Positions 1-7,146 of a stretch of DNA of 14,389 nucleotides are shown one piece after another (position 1 is the first letter of the stretch; every line of letters starts with the position of its first letter). Location: positions 1-14,389 of the forward strand of contig JBMZBW010000068.1 in the NCBI GenBank assembly GCA_049612785.1. The letters are read 5' to 3'. Made by a program: the position numbers and the translations under genes. Under the pieces are notes generated by a model that searched no databases, was not told the origin of the DNA, and saw nothing but the letters and a program-made list of their open reading frames with translations. The stretch comes from UBA7985 sp049612785. Its GTDB lineage: Bacteria > Pseudomonadota > Alphaproteobacteria > UBA7985.

Positions 1-108
1 GCCTTGTGATGCCTGTATTCGAGCATCGGCATCAATCACCACCAGATTAATCAGACCAGAGCTTAGCAAAGCCTGCTGCGCCAGCAGGATGGGATCATCC
101 AACTGCAT
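1..108 (-). CDS. Partial gene, possible PAS-type sensor protein (N-terminal 36 residues)
   Basis: The first 36 codons of a minus-strand gene lie at the left edge, starting with ATG at 106-108. A strong ribosome binding site (AGGGGGTGA) sits just before the start and overlaps the end of the GTPase gene, whose stop is only 3 bases away, so the two are almost surely co-transcribed and perhaps translationally coupled. The visible protein has an amphipathic opening (QLDDPILLAQQALLSSG) and then a hydrophobic strand followed by DADARI, which resembles the first strands of a PAS domain. A sensor kinase or other PAS signalling protein is plausible, but 36 residues cannot prove it. The real coding start is solid; the function is a guess. 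Confidence 0.6.
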   Translation of the reverse strand, partial: MQLDDPILLAQQALLSSGLINLVVIDADARIQASQG

Positions 109-111
109 GCT

Positions 112-651
112 TCACCCCCTCAACCGCAGAATGTCGGACCCCAAACCGCCAAACAGCTCCGGCACTTGGTTGCCTTGTGACGCTGAAGTTTGAACCAACC
201 TCAACCCCAGCGCCTTGGCTTTGGCCTGTGCCTGCGACAGGCTTTGCGTCATGGCGGAGCTTCCATCCATGAGATCCACTTTATTCAGCGCCAAGACCTT
301 TGGACGCCCCGGAATCACGCTTTCCAGCAAACCGTAATAGTGGTCCAGCGCTTCGATGGTTTCGGGGCGTGTCAGGTCTGCGATCAACAAGGCACCCGCC
401 GCGCCGATCAGATAGGTATTGAGCATGGACGATTTTTGCTGACCCCCTTCGATGTCCCAGAGCACCATATTCATGGCTTGGGTTTCACCCGTGAGAGGGT
501 GAAGGAACTGGCCGGCATGGTTGTAGCAATTGACCCCCAGCGTCGCCTTGTAATCCTCAGAAAACAGGCCAAGCACGTAGCGCCGTATCAGGGATGTTTT
601 CCCCACGGAAAACTCCCCAATGATGCAAACTTTTTGGGCGAGAACGGTCAC
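112..651 (-). CDS. Ras-superfamily (Rab/MglA-like) small GTPase
   Basis: This 179-residue protein is a stand-alone small GTP-binding protein, probably a cytoplasmic molecular switch. Motifs are in the Ras order: G1 GEFSVGKT at residues 12-19, switch I Thr37 in TLGV, G3 DIEG at 66-69 preceded by Trp65 as in Rab-type WD, G4 NKVD at 123-126, and G5-like TSAS at 155-158. The residue after G3 is Gly70 where Ras and Rab have the catalytic Gln; a Gln is one place later. There is no C-terminal prenylation cysteine, as expected in bacteria. The start is GTG at 649-651 with AAGGGGG upstream. It lies 44 bases after a protein with a roadblock/longin-like domain, the usual type of partner for such GTPases, and 3 bases before a possible sensor gene. 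The GTPase identity is firm; its cellular job is inferred from context only. Confidence 0.93.
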   Translation of the reverse strand: MTVLAQKVCIIGEFSVGKTSLIRRYVLGLFSEDYKATLGVNCYNHAGQFLHPLTGETQAMNMVLWDIEGGQQKSSMLNTYLIGAAGALLIADLTRPETIEALDHYYGLLESVIPGRPKVLALNKVDLMDGSSAMTQSLSQAQAKAKALGLRLVQTSASQGNQVPELFGGLGSDILRLRG

Positions 652-695
652 GATTTCCCCCTTAGAGATAGAATCTCCAAGGACGATAGTTTTCG

Positions 696-2666
696 CTAAT
701 ATGCAAGCCGGAAACCTACATAGTGGGATTTACGCCAAGTCGAAGGGTCGATTTCCGCGACCGGCGCAGCATTCCCGCCCGTGCGGATGTGAATGCTTTC
801 CGGCGCGACGCCCTCGGCGATCAGCAGCGCTCGTGTCTTTGAGGCAATGAACTGCTCCATATTCTGTGGCAGATTCCGACCGATGACAGGGCGGGCAATC
901 GTCAACAGCTCAAGCCGTGTACCCAGCGGCTTGGACGCGATCAGTTCGGCCACCAGTCGCGTTGCCTCCCGCGCTAACTCCACGTCGGTAAAGCTGCCGG
1001 CTGCGGTAAACCCGATCAAAGTACCAGCGATGGTTTGTTCATCGATCTGGTGGGCATCCTGAAAAGCAGCATTCGAATCATCGTCTGCGAACAGATCGCT
1101 GAATTCGTTTTCAAAGGCGTTGCTGTGGCGCATGGTCTGGAAGGCACCCAGCAAAGAGCCGCCGACCTGATCCCGTAAAGCACCCAGATCAGGATCAAGA
1201 TCATAAGTCAGCGCCGGGTAAGAGTTCGCAGCAGAAACAGCTTCAGAACCAGCCATAGATTGACGCAGGTCGCTGATTTGCTGTTCGAGATCAAGGATGA
1301 TCGTATCGCGGATGAAGGCTTCATCGCGCAACTGATTGACCCCTGCAGAATTGGCCTCCCGCTCGATCCGAGGCCCACGCAAGATGGGGCGCACCGCATC
1401 GGTTGCGATGTTGGACAGCGAAAAACTCAGCGCCAGTCGAGGATGATTGTCGCGTAGTTGGGTTTCCAACATCCCGGCTGACGCGGCATCGGGCACCAGA
1501 CCGCGGACGACGATGCTGGCCTTGGATCGATCATAATCGGCTTCGATGGGATAGGATTGCAGGCTTGGAACGGTCTCGATTGAATTTTGAACCCGCGTGA
1601 CGTTGCTGTTGATGCGGATCGCATTGAGCACGGCGATCACCAGCATAGCCGCAAGAATGACCCCACCCAGCGCCATAACAAAGGTCATGAAAGGCCGCTT
1701 TGGTCCCTGTTTTCGTAAAGAAGCAGCGTCGCTTTCAGTTTTGCGCAGCTCTCGCAGCAAACGCCGCAACTGAGCTTGAATTTCCAGTCGCGAAGCATCG
1801 GGAAGACGACCATCAAAAGACGCCAGAGCATCCGCATTGTCTGTCACCATGCGGTCAAAGCGGTTTTCAATGATGCTGTTTATTTTCGCAGGCGGCGTGC
1901 CAAGGGTCCGCACGACCAGCAGAACCAGCGGCGTTGCCTTGACGTACAAGTGGCTGTTTTCGAATTCGAGCGTGGAGAGCTCTCCACCCCCGCCCTCGCC
2001 TTTACCAAAGGCTTCCTGACTGAATGACATAATCGCGGTCAGCATGCCCGACACGATCTGATCTTCACCCTGGATCGACCCTGCTGAATTGATCGTATCG
2101 GTCGCTGTCCCATCCCGATCCTGGCGCAGCCCGGTGATAACGGTCCCAGAAGCCCGGTCGACCATGAGCATTCGGTCAACATGGAACAGTCCTGTTTGCC
2201 GCAACCAGATTTCCGCTTCCGGCTTGCCAGTAATCAGCGACTCAAATCGGATCTGAGCTCGCTTGTAGACCGTCGCCGGTTCGGACAAACGCTCCTCAAT
2301 CAGCTCCAGCAACTCGGCAATGGCCTGTTGAATGCCTTTGCGCACCAGTCCGCCTGCAACGGGATAGATTGCCTGCACAAACTCAGGCTTTGCCGCTTTG
2401 ATTTCGTTTTGAATGTTCGTGAGCAACAGAGCGGTTAAACGGTCTTGCACCAGACGACGCTCATCACCTTCCAGCCCCTGCAAGACTTCGCCCAACAGCG
2501 ACTGCAATCGTTCGACTGAGACCGGGTCCTGACGCAGCAGATCTTCGACCGTCCCGACACGCTTTGTCAGATCACTGACAGAGCGCAACGCAGCGTCGTC
2601 ATCCCCCAGAATGAGCGCACGCAGGGCGTCGATATCGTTCACCGGAAATTGGTTATCGGTGCTCAC
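696..2666 (-). CDS. One-pass membrane protein with roadblock/longin-like, BON-like and OmpA-like domains
   Basis: A 656-residue protein of layered build. Residues 15-27 hold an LRxLxLGDD motif shared with the neighbouring coiled-coil protein. Residues 30-150 are mostly helical. Residues about 158-272 show strand-strand-helix-strand-strand-helix order (MLMVDRASGTVI, then GMLTAIMSFSQEAF, then LYVKATPLVLLVV, then INSIIENRF), which fits a roadblock/longin-like fold, a dimer platform for small GTPases. A single membrane helix lies at about 326-348. Beyond it come a BON-like segment (370-420), a short coiled coil (450-472) and a C-terminal OmpA-like domain (545-656). The OmpA-like part lacks the Asp and Arg that bind diaminopimelate in classical members. 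Probable topology: N-terminus inside, C-terminus in the periplasm. The start is GTG with GGAGG nine bases upstream. The downstream GTPase is its obvious candidate partner. The domain calls are read by eye and the roadblock call is an inference. Confidence 0.82.
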   Translation of the reverse strand: MSTDNQFPVNDIDALRALILGDDDAALRSVSDLTKRVGTVEDLLRQDPVSVERLQSLLGEVLQGLEGDERRLVQDRLTALLLTNIQNEIKAAKPEFVQAIYPVAGGLVRKGIQQAIAELLELIEERLSEPATVYKRAQIRFESLITGKPEAEIWLRQTGLFHVDRMLMVDRASGTVITGLRQDRDGTATDTINSAGSIQGEDQIVSGMLTAIMSFSQEAFGKGEGGGGELSTLEFENSHLYVKATPLVLLVVRTLGTPPAKINSIIENRFDRMVTDNADALASFDGRLPDASRLEIQAQLRRLLRELRKTESDAASLRKQGPKRPFMTFVMALGGVILAAMLVIAVLNAIRINSNVTRVQNSIETVPSLQSYPIEADYDRSKASIVVRGLVPDAASAGMLETQLRDNHPRLALSFSLSNIATDAVRPILRGPRIEREANSAGVNQLRDEAFIRDTIILDLEQQISDLRQSMAGSEAVSAANSYPALTYDLDPDLGALRDQVGGSLLGAFQTMRHSNAFENEFSDLFADDDSNAAFQDAHQIDEQTIAGTLIGFTAAGSFTDVELAREATRLVAELIASKPLGTRLELLTIARPVIGRNLPQNMEQFIASKTRALLIAEGVAPESIHIRTGGNAAPVAEIDPSTWRKSHYVGFRLAY

Positions 2667-2727
2667 GCGTGGGAGCCTCCGTCACTAAAAATAGGCGTGG
2701 TGAAAAGGAAATGTTTGGCGAACAGGA

Positions 2728-3171
2728 TCATTCGGTCGCTGGCGACATCATTGCATCAGCCAAAGCCCGCAATCCATTCGCCAGCATTTCCCGCCGCTCT
2801 CTTTCCTCGTCAAGCTTGCGTGTGGTCTCATTCAACTGCGTCCCCAAGCTCTTCAACTCGGATGTCAGACTACCCACCGCCATCGATAGCGATTCAGAGG
2901 CTGCCGCCGTGTTATCAGCGATGGTTTGATCCATGCCGTTGAGCCGAGAAAGCATTTCCTCATTCAACGCGCGGACATCATCGCTGGCACCAGAACTCGC
3001 CTGATCGATTTTCTTGGTTAAGGTCGCATCGACATCCGAAAGGCTGCCGCGTACTTCGACCACGTCCTTTTCCAAAGTGACGACGCGCGAATCAATGTCG
3101 CGCTGTTCTTCGCCGAACAAAAGCTCGCGTATCTGACGCAGCTCGTCCTGGCTCTTAGGCTTCTCAGCCAT
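2728..3171 (-). CDS. Small coiled-coil protein, first gene of the GTPase operon
   Basis: A 147-residue, acidic, almost wholly helical protein with no signal peptide or membrane segment. After a short polar head it carries IRELLFGEE at residues 14-22 and then heptad-like repeats (DSRVVTLEKDVVEVRGSL, and later LTSELKSLGTQLNETTRKL) that predict a long coiled coil to about residue 130. The head motif matches one at the same place in the next gene product (LRALILGDD). The start is ATG with TGAGGA upstream. It is the first gene of the leftward cluster, 61 bases before the large membrane protein. I do not recognise a named family; a scaffold or docking subunit for the GTPase/membrane-protein pair is an inference from the shared motif and gene order. 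Confidence 0.8.
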   Translation of the reverse strand: MAEKPKSQDELRQIRELLFGEEQRDIDSRVVTLEKDVVEVRGSLSDVDATLTKKIDQASSGASDDVRALNEEMLSRLNGMDQTIADNTAAASESLSMAVGSLTSELKSLGTQLNETTRKLDEERERREMLANGLRALADAMMSPATE

Positions 3172-3441
3172 GGCCTGTTCCTCAATTCAATTCTTTAAAA
3201 TCTTTTTTGTTTGCCCTGAGCCTTTGCGACCCTTTGTGCACCTACCGGGTTATGCGGCCAGTGCTGAGCGTTAGGGAGAGAGGTGCAATTCGGGGGCCAA
3301 GGTAAGAACCGTTGTTTAAAATTAAATCTAGTTTGCTTTTCGAACCTGCTCACATGATCCACAATTGAGGGGCTTGACCGTTTCGCGCCGGAACCGCAGG
3401 TAAACGTCTTGACCCGTAACGGACCGCACGAGACTCACTCT
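3172..3441. other. Divergent intergenic region, 270 bases
   Basis: This gap separates the leftward GTPase operon from the rightward SapC pair, so it must hold promoters for both. It has two AT-rich blocks (about 3182-3212 and 3314-3350), but I find no pair of hexamers with proper spacing that I would call a promoter. I see no RNA gene and no strong hairpin. Its right end includes an in-frame TTG at 3409 that could extend the SapC-family protein by 11 residues. Confidence 0.5.
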
Positions 3442-4167
3442 ATGAGCGCAAAGCGCCAACCTCCGCTGTACTCTAATCCGGCCCCCGTAACGGCTGGTCG
3501 GCATAACAACATGCGTTTGTTGCCCGCCTATAGTTTCGGATATGCAAGAGAGGTTACTTCACTGCCCCTTACCGGGGTTGAGTTCCAGACTGCAAGCCGT
3601 TGTTATCCAATTGTTTTTACGCCTCAGGCACCCCTGTCCCCTGTCTGCATCGTGGGCATAAAAGACAGCGGAAATCTGTTCATCGATCAGGCCGGACAGT
3701 GGCAGCCAAGCGCTTACATTCCCGCCTATATTCGCCGGTTTCCATTTCTGTTGATGTCAGATCCAGAGAGCAAGCGCATGGTTTTGGGCGTTGAGGAATC
3801 GAGTGGGCGTTTGTCGGAAGATCGCGGTGATCGGCTGTTTGAGAACCGCCAACCCACACCGTTTCTTAACGAAGCCCTGACCTTCTGCGCCGATTTTAAT
3901 CGTCAATGGGAAGACAGCCTCGCGATGCTCCGCGCGTTTCAGGACGCCGGAATTCTTGTCGAAGATGATCGTGAGATTGAACTAGGCGAAACGCAGTCGC
4001 TTAAACTAGGCGGCTTCCTGATTGTCGACGAGAGCCGACTGGCGGAAGTCAGCGAAGGCGTTTTCCTTGCATGGCGTGAAAAAGGCTGGCTGGCACCGCT
4101 TTATGCTCATCTCGCATCTAAACACAACTGGTCAGATCTGGCCCATACTGCACGGATTGCGGGCTGA
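3442..4167 (+). CDS. SapC family protein
   Basis: From ATG 3442 this gives 241 residues matching the SapC family: an opening like PLYSNPAPVTAGRH, then FGYAREVTSLPLTGVEF with ASRCYPIVF, FIDQAGQWQPSAYIPAYIRR, LFENRQPTPFLNEAL, and a C-terminal block ending with the DESRLAEVS and GWLAPLYAHLASKHNW motifs. The family is named after a protein of the Campylobacter S-layer locus, but its biochemical role is not settled; in alphaproteobacteria such genes often sit near surface-transport or tailoring genes. It has no signal peptide. An alternative TTG start at 3409 has a better ribosome binding site (AGGT eight bases upstream) and adds 11 residues unlike the family; I prefer the ATG. The stop shares its A with the next ATG, so the two genes are translationally coupled. 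Confidence 0.85.
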   Translation: MSAKRQPPLYSNPAPVTAGRHNNMRLLPAYSFGYAREVTSLPLTGVEFQTASRCYPIVFTPQAPLSPVCIVGIKDSGNLFIDQAGQWQPSAYIPAYIRRFPFLLMSDPESKRMVLGVEESSGRLSEDRGDRLFENRQPTPFLNEALTFCADFNRQWEDSLAMLRAFQDAGILVEDDREIELGETQSLKLGGFLIVDESRLAEVSEGVFLAWREKGWLAPLYAHLASKHNWSDLAHTARIAG

Positions 4168-4772
4168 TGGTGAATGAGCCCTCACCTTTTGACGATCTGA
4201 AGCTGGGTCACGACGTGGTCTGGAACGAATTGCGCGAAGGACTGCAAAAGCCTCGACACGCCTTTCACTGGCCTACGCTCTGTTATCTCGATGGATTTAC
4301 CCCTGTGCCCCGGACAGTGGTTCTGCGCGATCTCGACCGCTCGGCAAAGCGCTTCGAAATCCATACTGATGCGCGCTCTCGCAAAGCGGCTGTCATCCCC
4401 AAAGCCAAGCATGCAAGCCTGTCTTTTTTCGAGCCGCGCAAGTCTCTGCAGGTTACGGTCATGGGGCGTATTGAAATGCTTGATACGCGCAAGGAATATA
4501 CGGAACAGGCTTGGTCGAAGCTGACGCTGGCGACCAAAACCATCTACGCCAATACCGTTGAACCCGGTACGGCGATGCTGGAGCCGGAGAATACAACCAT
4601 CGCTGTCGACGACATGACGGCTGACGACCTGACGCGTGCGCGGAAGAACTTCCGGGTTCTTCACCTCACGGCGGATCGGATGGAGGTTTTGTCACTCAAG
4701 GGCAAGCATCGGCGATTGTTGTTTGACTATGGCCTCGCCGGGCAGCGCCGTGCGGCGTGGCTCGCCCCCTGA
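4167..4772 (+). CDS. Pyridoxamine 5'-phosphate oxidase-like FMN-binding protein (Alr4036 type)
   Basis: A 201-residue protein of the split-barrel flavin-binding fold. Typical blocks are PRTVVLRDLD (about 48-57), FEIHTDARSRKAAVI (63-77, the phosphate/FMN-binding stretch with Arg70, Arg72 and Lys73), SLSFFEP (84-90), and SLQVTVMGRIEML (93-105), then YTEQAWSKL. This pattern is that of the Alr4036 sub-family rather than of PdxH, so vitamin B6 synthesis should not be assumed; the family role is flavin-dependent redox chemistry on an unknown substrate. Its ATG overlaps the SapC gene stop by one base (TGATG), showing a two-gene operon. It converges with the lipoprotein gene, with 9 bases between the stops and no clear terminator hairpin. 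Confidence 0.85.
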   Translation: MVNEPSPFDDLKLGHDVVWNELREGLQKPRHAFHWPTLCYLDGFTPVPRTVVLRDLDRSAKRFEIHTDARSRKAAVIPKAKHASLSFFEPRKSLQVTVMGRIEMLDTRKEYTEQAWSKLTLATKTIYANTVEPGTAMLEPENTTIAVDDMTADDLTRARKNFRVLHLTADRMEVLSLKGKHRRLLFDYGLAGQRRAAWLAP

Positions 4773-4781
4773 GGATCGGCC

Positions 4782-5258
4782 TTACCAGCCGAGTGGTTGT
4801 TGTGAATTCTCAATAAACAGGATTGAGCAGGGCAGATTGATTCCGCGCTGACTGGCCACGTTTGAGCAAATCTGGATGGCATCACGCTGCGCTTCTTGCG
4901 TAGAGCGCGCGCCGTGGATGCTACCCCAAGACTGCGCGCCCGTATCGGTGGGCGGCGTGATGGCGAAAGCCTTTGGCCCCAATTGCCCGAAGTAGGCCGT
5001 AACATCAGCCTTCAGCTTGTCACTTGGCGTCCATACGGCAGTGCTGACCGCAGCCGTCAACGCAGACTGCTCAGTCCCTGCGTCAACTGTCAGGCTGTTT
5101 TGGAGCAATTGAGTGCTCAAGCCCGAGTTTGCTGAGGCAAAAGCGGCTGAGTTCACATCTTCTACGGAGTTGCAGGCCGATAGGGTCAAGACAAGCGCCG
5201 TGCTCACCGCGAAAATGGCCGAAGTCTTTGAATTGTGAATAGATTTATGCCGCCCCAT
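4782..5258 (-). CDS. Putative lipoprotein with a DUF4189-like C-terminus
   Basis: A 158-residue protein with a lipoprotein signal: basic head, hydrophobic stretch and lipobox LSAC with Cys29 as the likely lipidated residue; Asn30 follows. The middle (about 30-105) is Ala/Ser/Thr-rich and not recognisable. The last 50 residues (SWGSIHGARSTQEAQRDAI, ICSNVASQRGINLPCSILF) have the pattern of small exported domains such as DUF4189: Trp-Gly, Ala-rich helix, then two Cys (131 and 143) that may form a disulphide. The start ATG has GGGAG upstream. It is transcribed divergently from the L,D-transpeptidase, with the two starts 117 bases apart, which hints at a cell-wall context. No enzymatic function can be assigned. 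Confidence 0.75.
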   Translation of the reverse strand: MGRHKSIHNSKTSAIFAVSTALVLTLSACNSVEDVNSAAFASANSGLSTQLLQNSLTVDAGTEQSALTAAVSTAVWTPSDKLKADVTAYFGQLGPKAFAITPPTDTGAQSWGSIHGARSTQEAQRDAIQICSNVASQRGINLPCSILFIENSQQPLGW

Positions 5259-5291
5259 TAGCGCCGCTCCCTTTCCACGTATTGTCCTAAT

Positions 5292-5321
5292 TTGATATAC
5301 ACACTTATCACGGCGGATAAT
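5292..5321 (+). promoter_or_regulatory. Candidate sigma-70 promoter for the L,D-transpeptidase
   Basis: TTGATA (5292-5297) and GATAAT (5316-5321) are separated by 18 bases; each matches five of six consensus positions. Transcription would start near 5328, leaving a leader of about 48 bases before ATG 5376. That supports the ATG start over the TTG at 5292, which would lie inside the -35 box. Confidence 0.55.
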
Positions 5322-5375
5322 CCGTCGAAAACTAGAGATTTATATCACTTATTTTGCCCGGTAGTCGATAAACTC

Positions 5376-6965
5376 ATGCGCGGTTCTATCCGAATTCTTA
5401 CAGCGACAATGGTGGTCATCAGCGGCTTTTTTGCCGTGCAACAGGCGGCGGCAATTCCGGCTCAGGATGCCGCCACCACTGCTGCCCAGCCCCAAGGCTT
5501 CATGCGGGATTTGCTGACGAATGAAATTTCGCCAGACCTGCGAACGTTTGGACTGAGCCGCACGGACCTGCTCGACTTCTATGCCCGGCGAGACTTCCAG
5601 CCGTTCTTCTATAAGGATTTCAGTTGGCGTACTGACACCATTCCGACCCTCAAAGTGATGCAATTGGCTGGCAATCACGGTCTTAAGCCCGCCAATTACT
5701 GGGCCATCGGCATGGATAATTTAGCCCCGGCTTATGACCAGACGGATATTGCCCAGCGCGATCTGGTATTGACGGCGGCGACCCTGCGCTATGCCTCTGA
5801 CATCTTCAATGGCCGCTATCCACAGTCGTTGAAGAAACAGCCCTCGGAGATCCTGTTGGGTTTTGACGAAGAAAGTAGCTTGACGGACTTTCTCGAAAGC
5901 CTTGCACCGCAAACCAAAGAATATCTCGGGCTGCAAGCTTACCTTTCGCGCATTCGGCGGCTATCCGCCCGTGCGCCAACGCGCATCGATGATGGCCCGC
6001 TGCTCAAGCGCGGTGTGACCCATTCCACCGTCGGCCAGCTGCGCCAGCACCTTACGGCTTCCGGCGATTACGTGCAGACGACTGCGGTTGCTGACACCAA
6101 CCTTTTCGACGATGCCCTTTTCGAGGCTGTGAAGGTTTATCAGGCACGCAACGGCCTGTCGGTGGATGGCATCATTGGTTCCAACACCAAGCGCCGTATG
6201 AACACATCACCAACCGAGCGTCTGGGCCTGATCCTTGCCAACCTTGAGCGCTTACGGTGGGAAGACCGACTGGAGACGGAGCGGCACGTTCGGGTCAACA
6301 TTCCAAATTTCACTCTCGTAGCGCGTGAAGGAGACCGGGATGTCTTGAACATGTCTGTGGTCGTTGGTCGTGACACCCGTCAGACCCCTGTTCTTTCCGA
6401 CCGCATCACCTCCTTGAAATTCTCGCCAGATTGGACGGTACCGCGTTCAATTATGGAGAAAGACTATCTCTCCAGCCTCCAAGCCAACCCAGGCTTCGCT
6501 TTTCAAGAAGGGTTTGAGGTCTTGTTTGGGGGGCAGATCGTCAATCCTTACCGAGTGAATTGGTTTGATCAGAACATTTCCTCCAAAGTGACGCTGCGTA
6601 AGCCGCCCAGCACGCGCGGTCCGTTGGGCGCGGTTCGGTTTTCTTTGACCAATGACCAGGCGATTTATCTGCACGACACGCCGACCAGAGAGCTCTTCAA
6701 CCTCGATAATCGAGCACACTCTTCAGGCTGTGTCCGCGTTTCACAGCCCGCTGCTCTGGCTGAATACATGCTCAAAGATACCGTCTGGGAGAGTAGCCGC
6801 ATCCGCCAGGCCATGAATGCCGGTAGAATTGAAATTGCCAAGCCTGCAAGCTCGGTCCAGGTTTTCCTCTCTTACATGACGGCGTTCGTTGGCGATGATG
6901 GTCGGCTGCAGATCGCCAATGACATCTATGGCTTGGACAAGGACCTCATTGCCCGACTTCTCTAA
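5376..6965 (+). CDS. Exported L,D-transpeptidase, YcbB/LdtD-like
   Basis: A 529-residue periplasmic enzyme that forms 3-3 cross-links between diaminopimelate residues in peptidoglycan. The signal peptide is at residues 1-26 (hydrophobic TATMVVISGFFAV, cleavage after QAAA). An N-terminal scaffold region (about 40-200) contains FYARRDFQPFFY and the LKPANYW motif seen in YcbB-type enzymes. A peptidoglycan-binding domain (about 217-275) has TVGQLRQHL, AVKVYQARNGL and DGIIGSNTKRRMN. The YkuD catalytic domain (about 305-470) shows RVNIPNFTL, PDWTVPRSI, YLHDTP with His433, and HSSGCVRV at 448-455, where Cys452 is the nucleophile. All key residues are present and the length suits the family. The ATG at 5376 is chosen because it gives a clean signal peptide and lies downstream of a good promoter; a TTG at 5292 would add 28 unlikely residues. 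The next gene encodes a MepK-type endopeptidase, as in E. coli. Confidence 0.93.
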   Translation: MRGSIRILTATMVVISGFFAVQQAAAIPAQDAATTAAQPQGFMRDLLTNEISPDLRTFGLSRTDLLDFYARRDFQPFFYKDFSWRTDTIPTLKVMQLAGNHGLKPANYWAIGMDNLAPAYDQTDIAQRDLVLTAATLRYASDIFNGRYPQSLKKQPSEILLGFDEESSLTDFLESLAPQTKEYLGLQAYLSRIRRLSARAPTRIDDGPLLKRGVTHSTVGQLRQHLTASGDYVQTTAVADTNLFDDALFEAVKVYQARNGLSVDGIIGSNTKRRMNTSPTERLGLILANLERLRWEDRLETERHVRVNIPNFTLVAREGDRDVLNMSVVVGRDTRQTPVLSDRITSLKFSPDWTVPRSIMEKDYLSSLQANPGFAFQEGFEVLFGGQIVNPYRVNWFDQNISSKVTLRKPPSTRGPLGAVRFSLTNDQAIYLHDTPTRELFNLDNRAHSSGCVRVSQPAALAEYMLKDTVWESSRIRQAMNAGRIEIAKPASSVQVFLSYMTAFVGDDGRLQIANDIYGLDKDLIARLL

Positions 6966-7045
6966 ATTTCGCATACATCCGTAAGTTATGTCGTAATTAT
7001 AACATGTTACTGAATTAACTTCAGAGATTAGAGCGACTTTTAGCA

Positions 7046-7074
7046 TTGCTCAGCACGTTTTTTGCACGTATAAC
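7046..7074 (+). promoter_or_regulatory. Candidate promoter for the DUF882 endopeptidase
   Basis: TTGCTC (7046-7051) and TATAAC (7069-7074) are spaced by 17 bases. The -10 box is good (five of six), the -35 box weak (three of six). It lies in the 181-base AT-rich gap (6966-7146) before the DUF882 gene. The same gap has a perfect 10-base palindrome TAACATGTTA at 7000-7009, which could be a small operator. I see no terminator after the L,D-transpeptidase gene, so read-through is possible. Confidence 0.4.
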
Positions 7075-7146
7075 CCGGCAATATTTTCGGCGTGATTACG
7101 CGCCTCATAGGTATTTGAATTCAGGGCACGGCGGAATAATAGGTCG

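Noticed and set aside
190..699. 169-codon plus-strand open frame opposite the GTPase gene
   Set aside because: The minus strand encodes all the G motifs of a GTPase; the plus-strand product is compositionally odd and unrecognised.
4182..4664. 160-codon open frame antisense to the flavin oxidase-like gene
   Set aside because: It lies wholly inside a recognisable gene and shows no motif of its own.
4765..4800. Bidirectional terminator between the flavin oxidase-like and lipoprotein genes
   Set aside because: Only short partial pairing around GGC and GCC is present, with no T-run on either strand.
5292..5375. Upstream TTG extension of the L,D-transpeptidase
   Set aside because: It would put 28 polar residues before a good signal peptide and place the start codon inside a likely -35 box.
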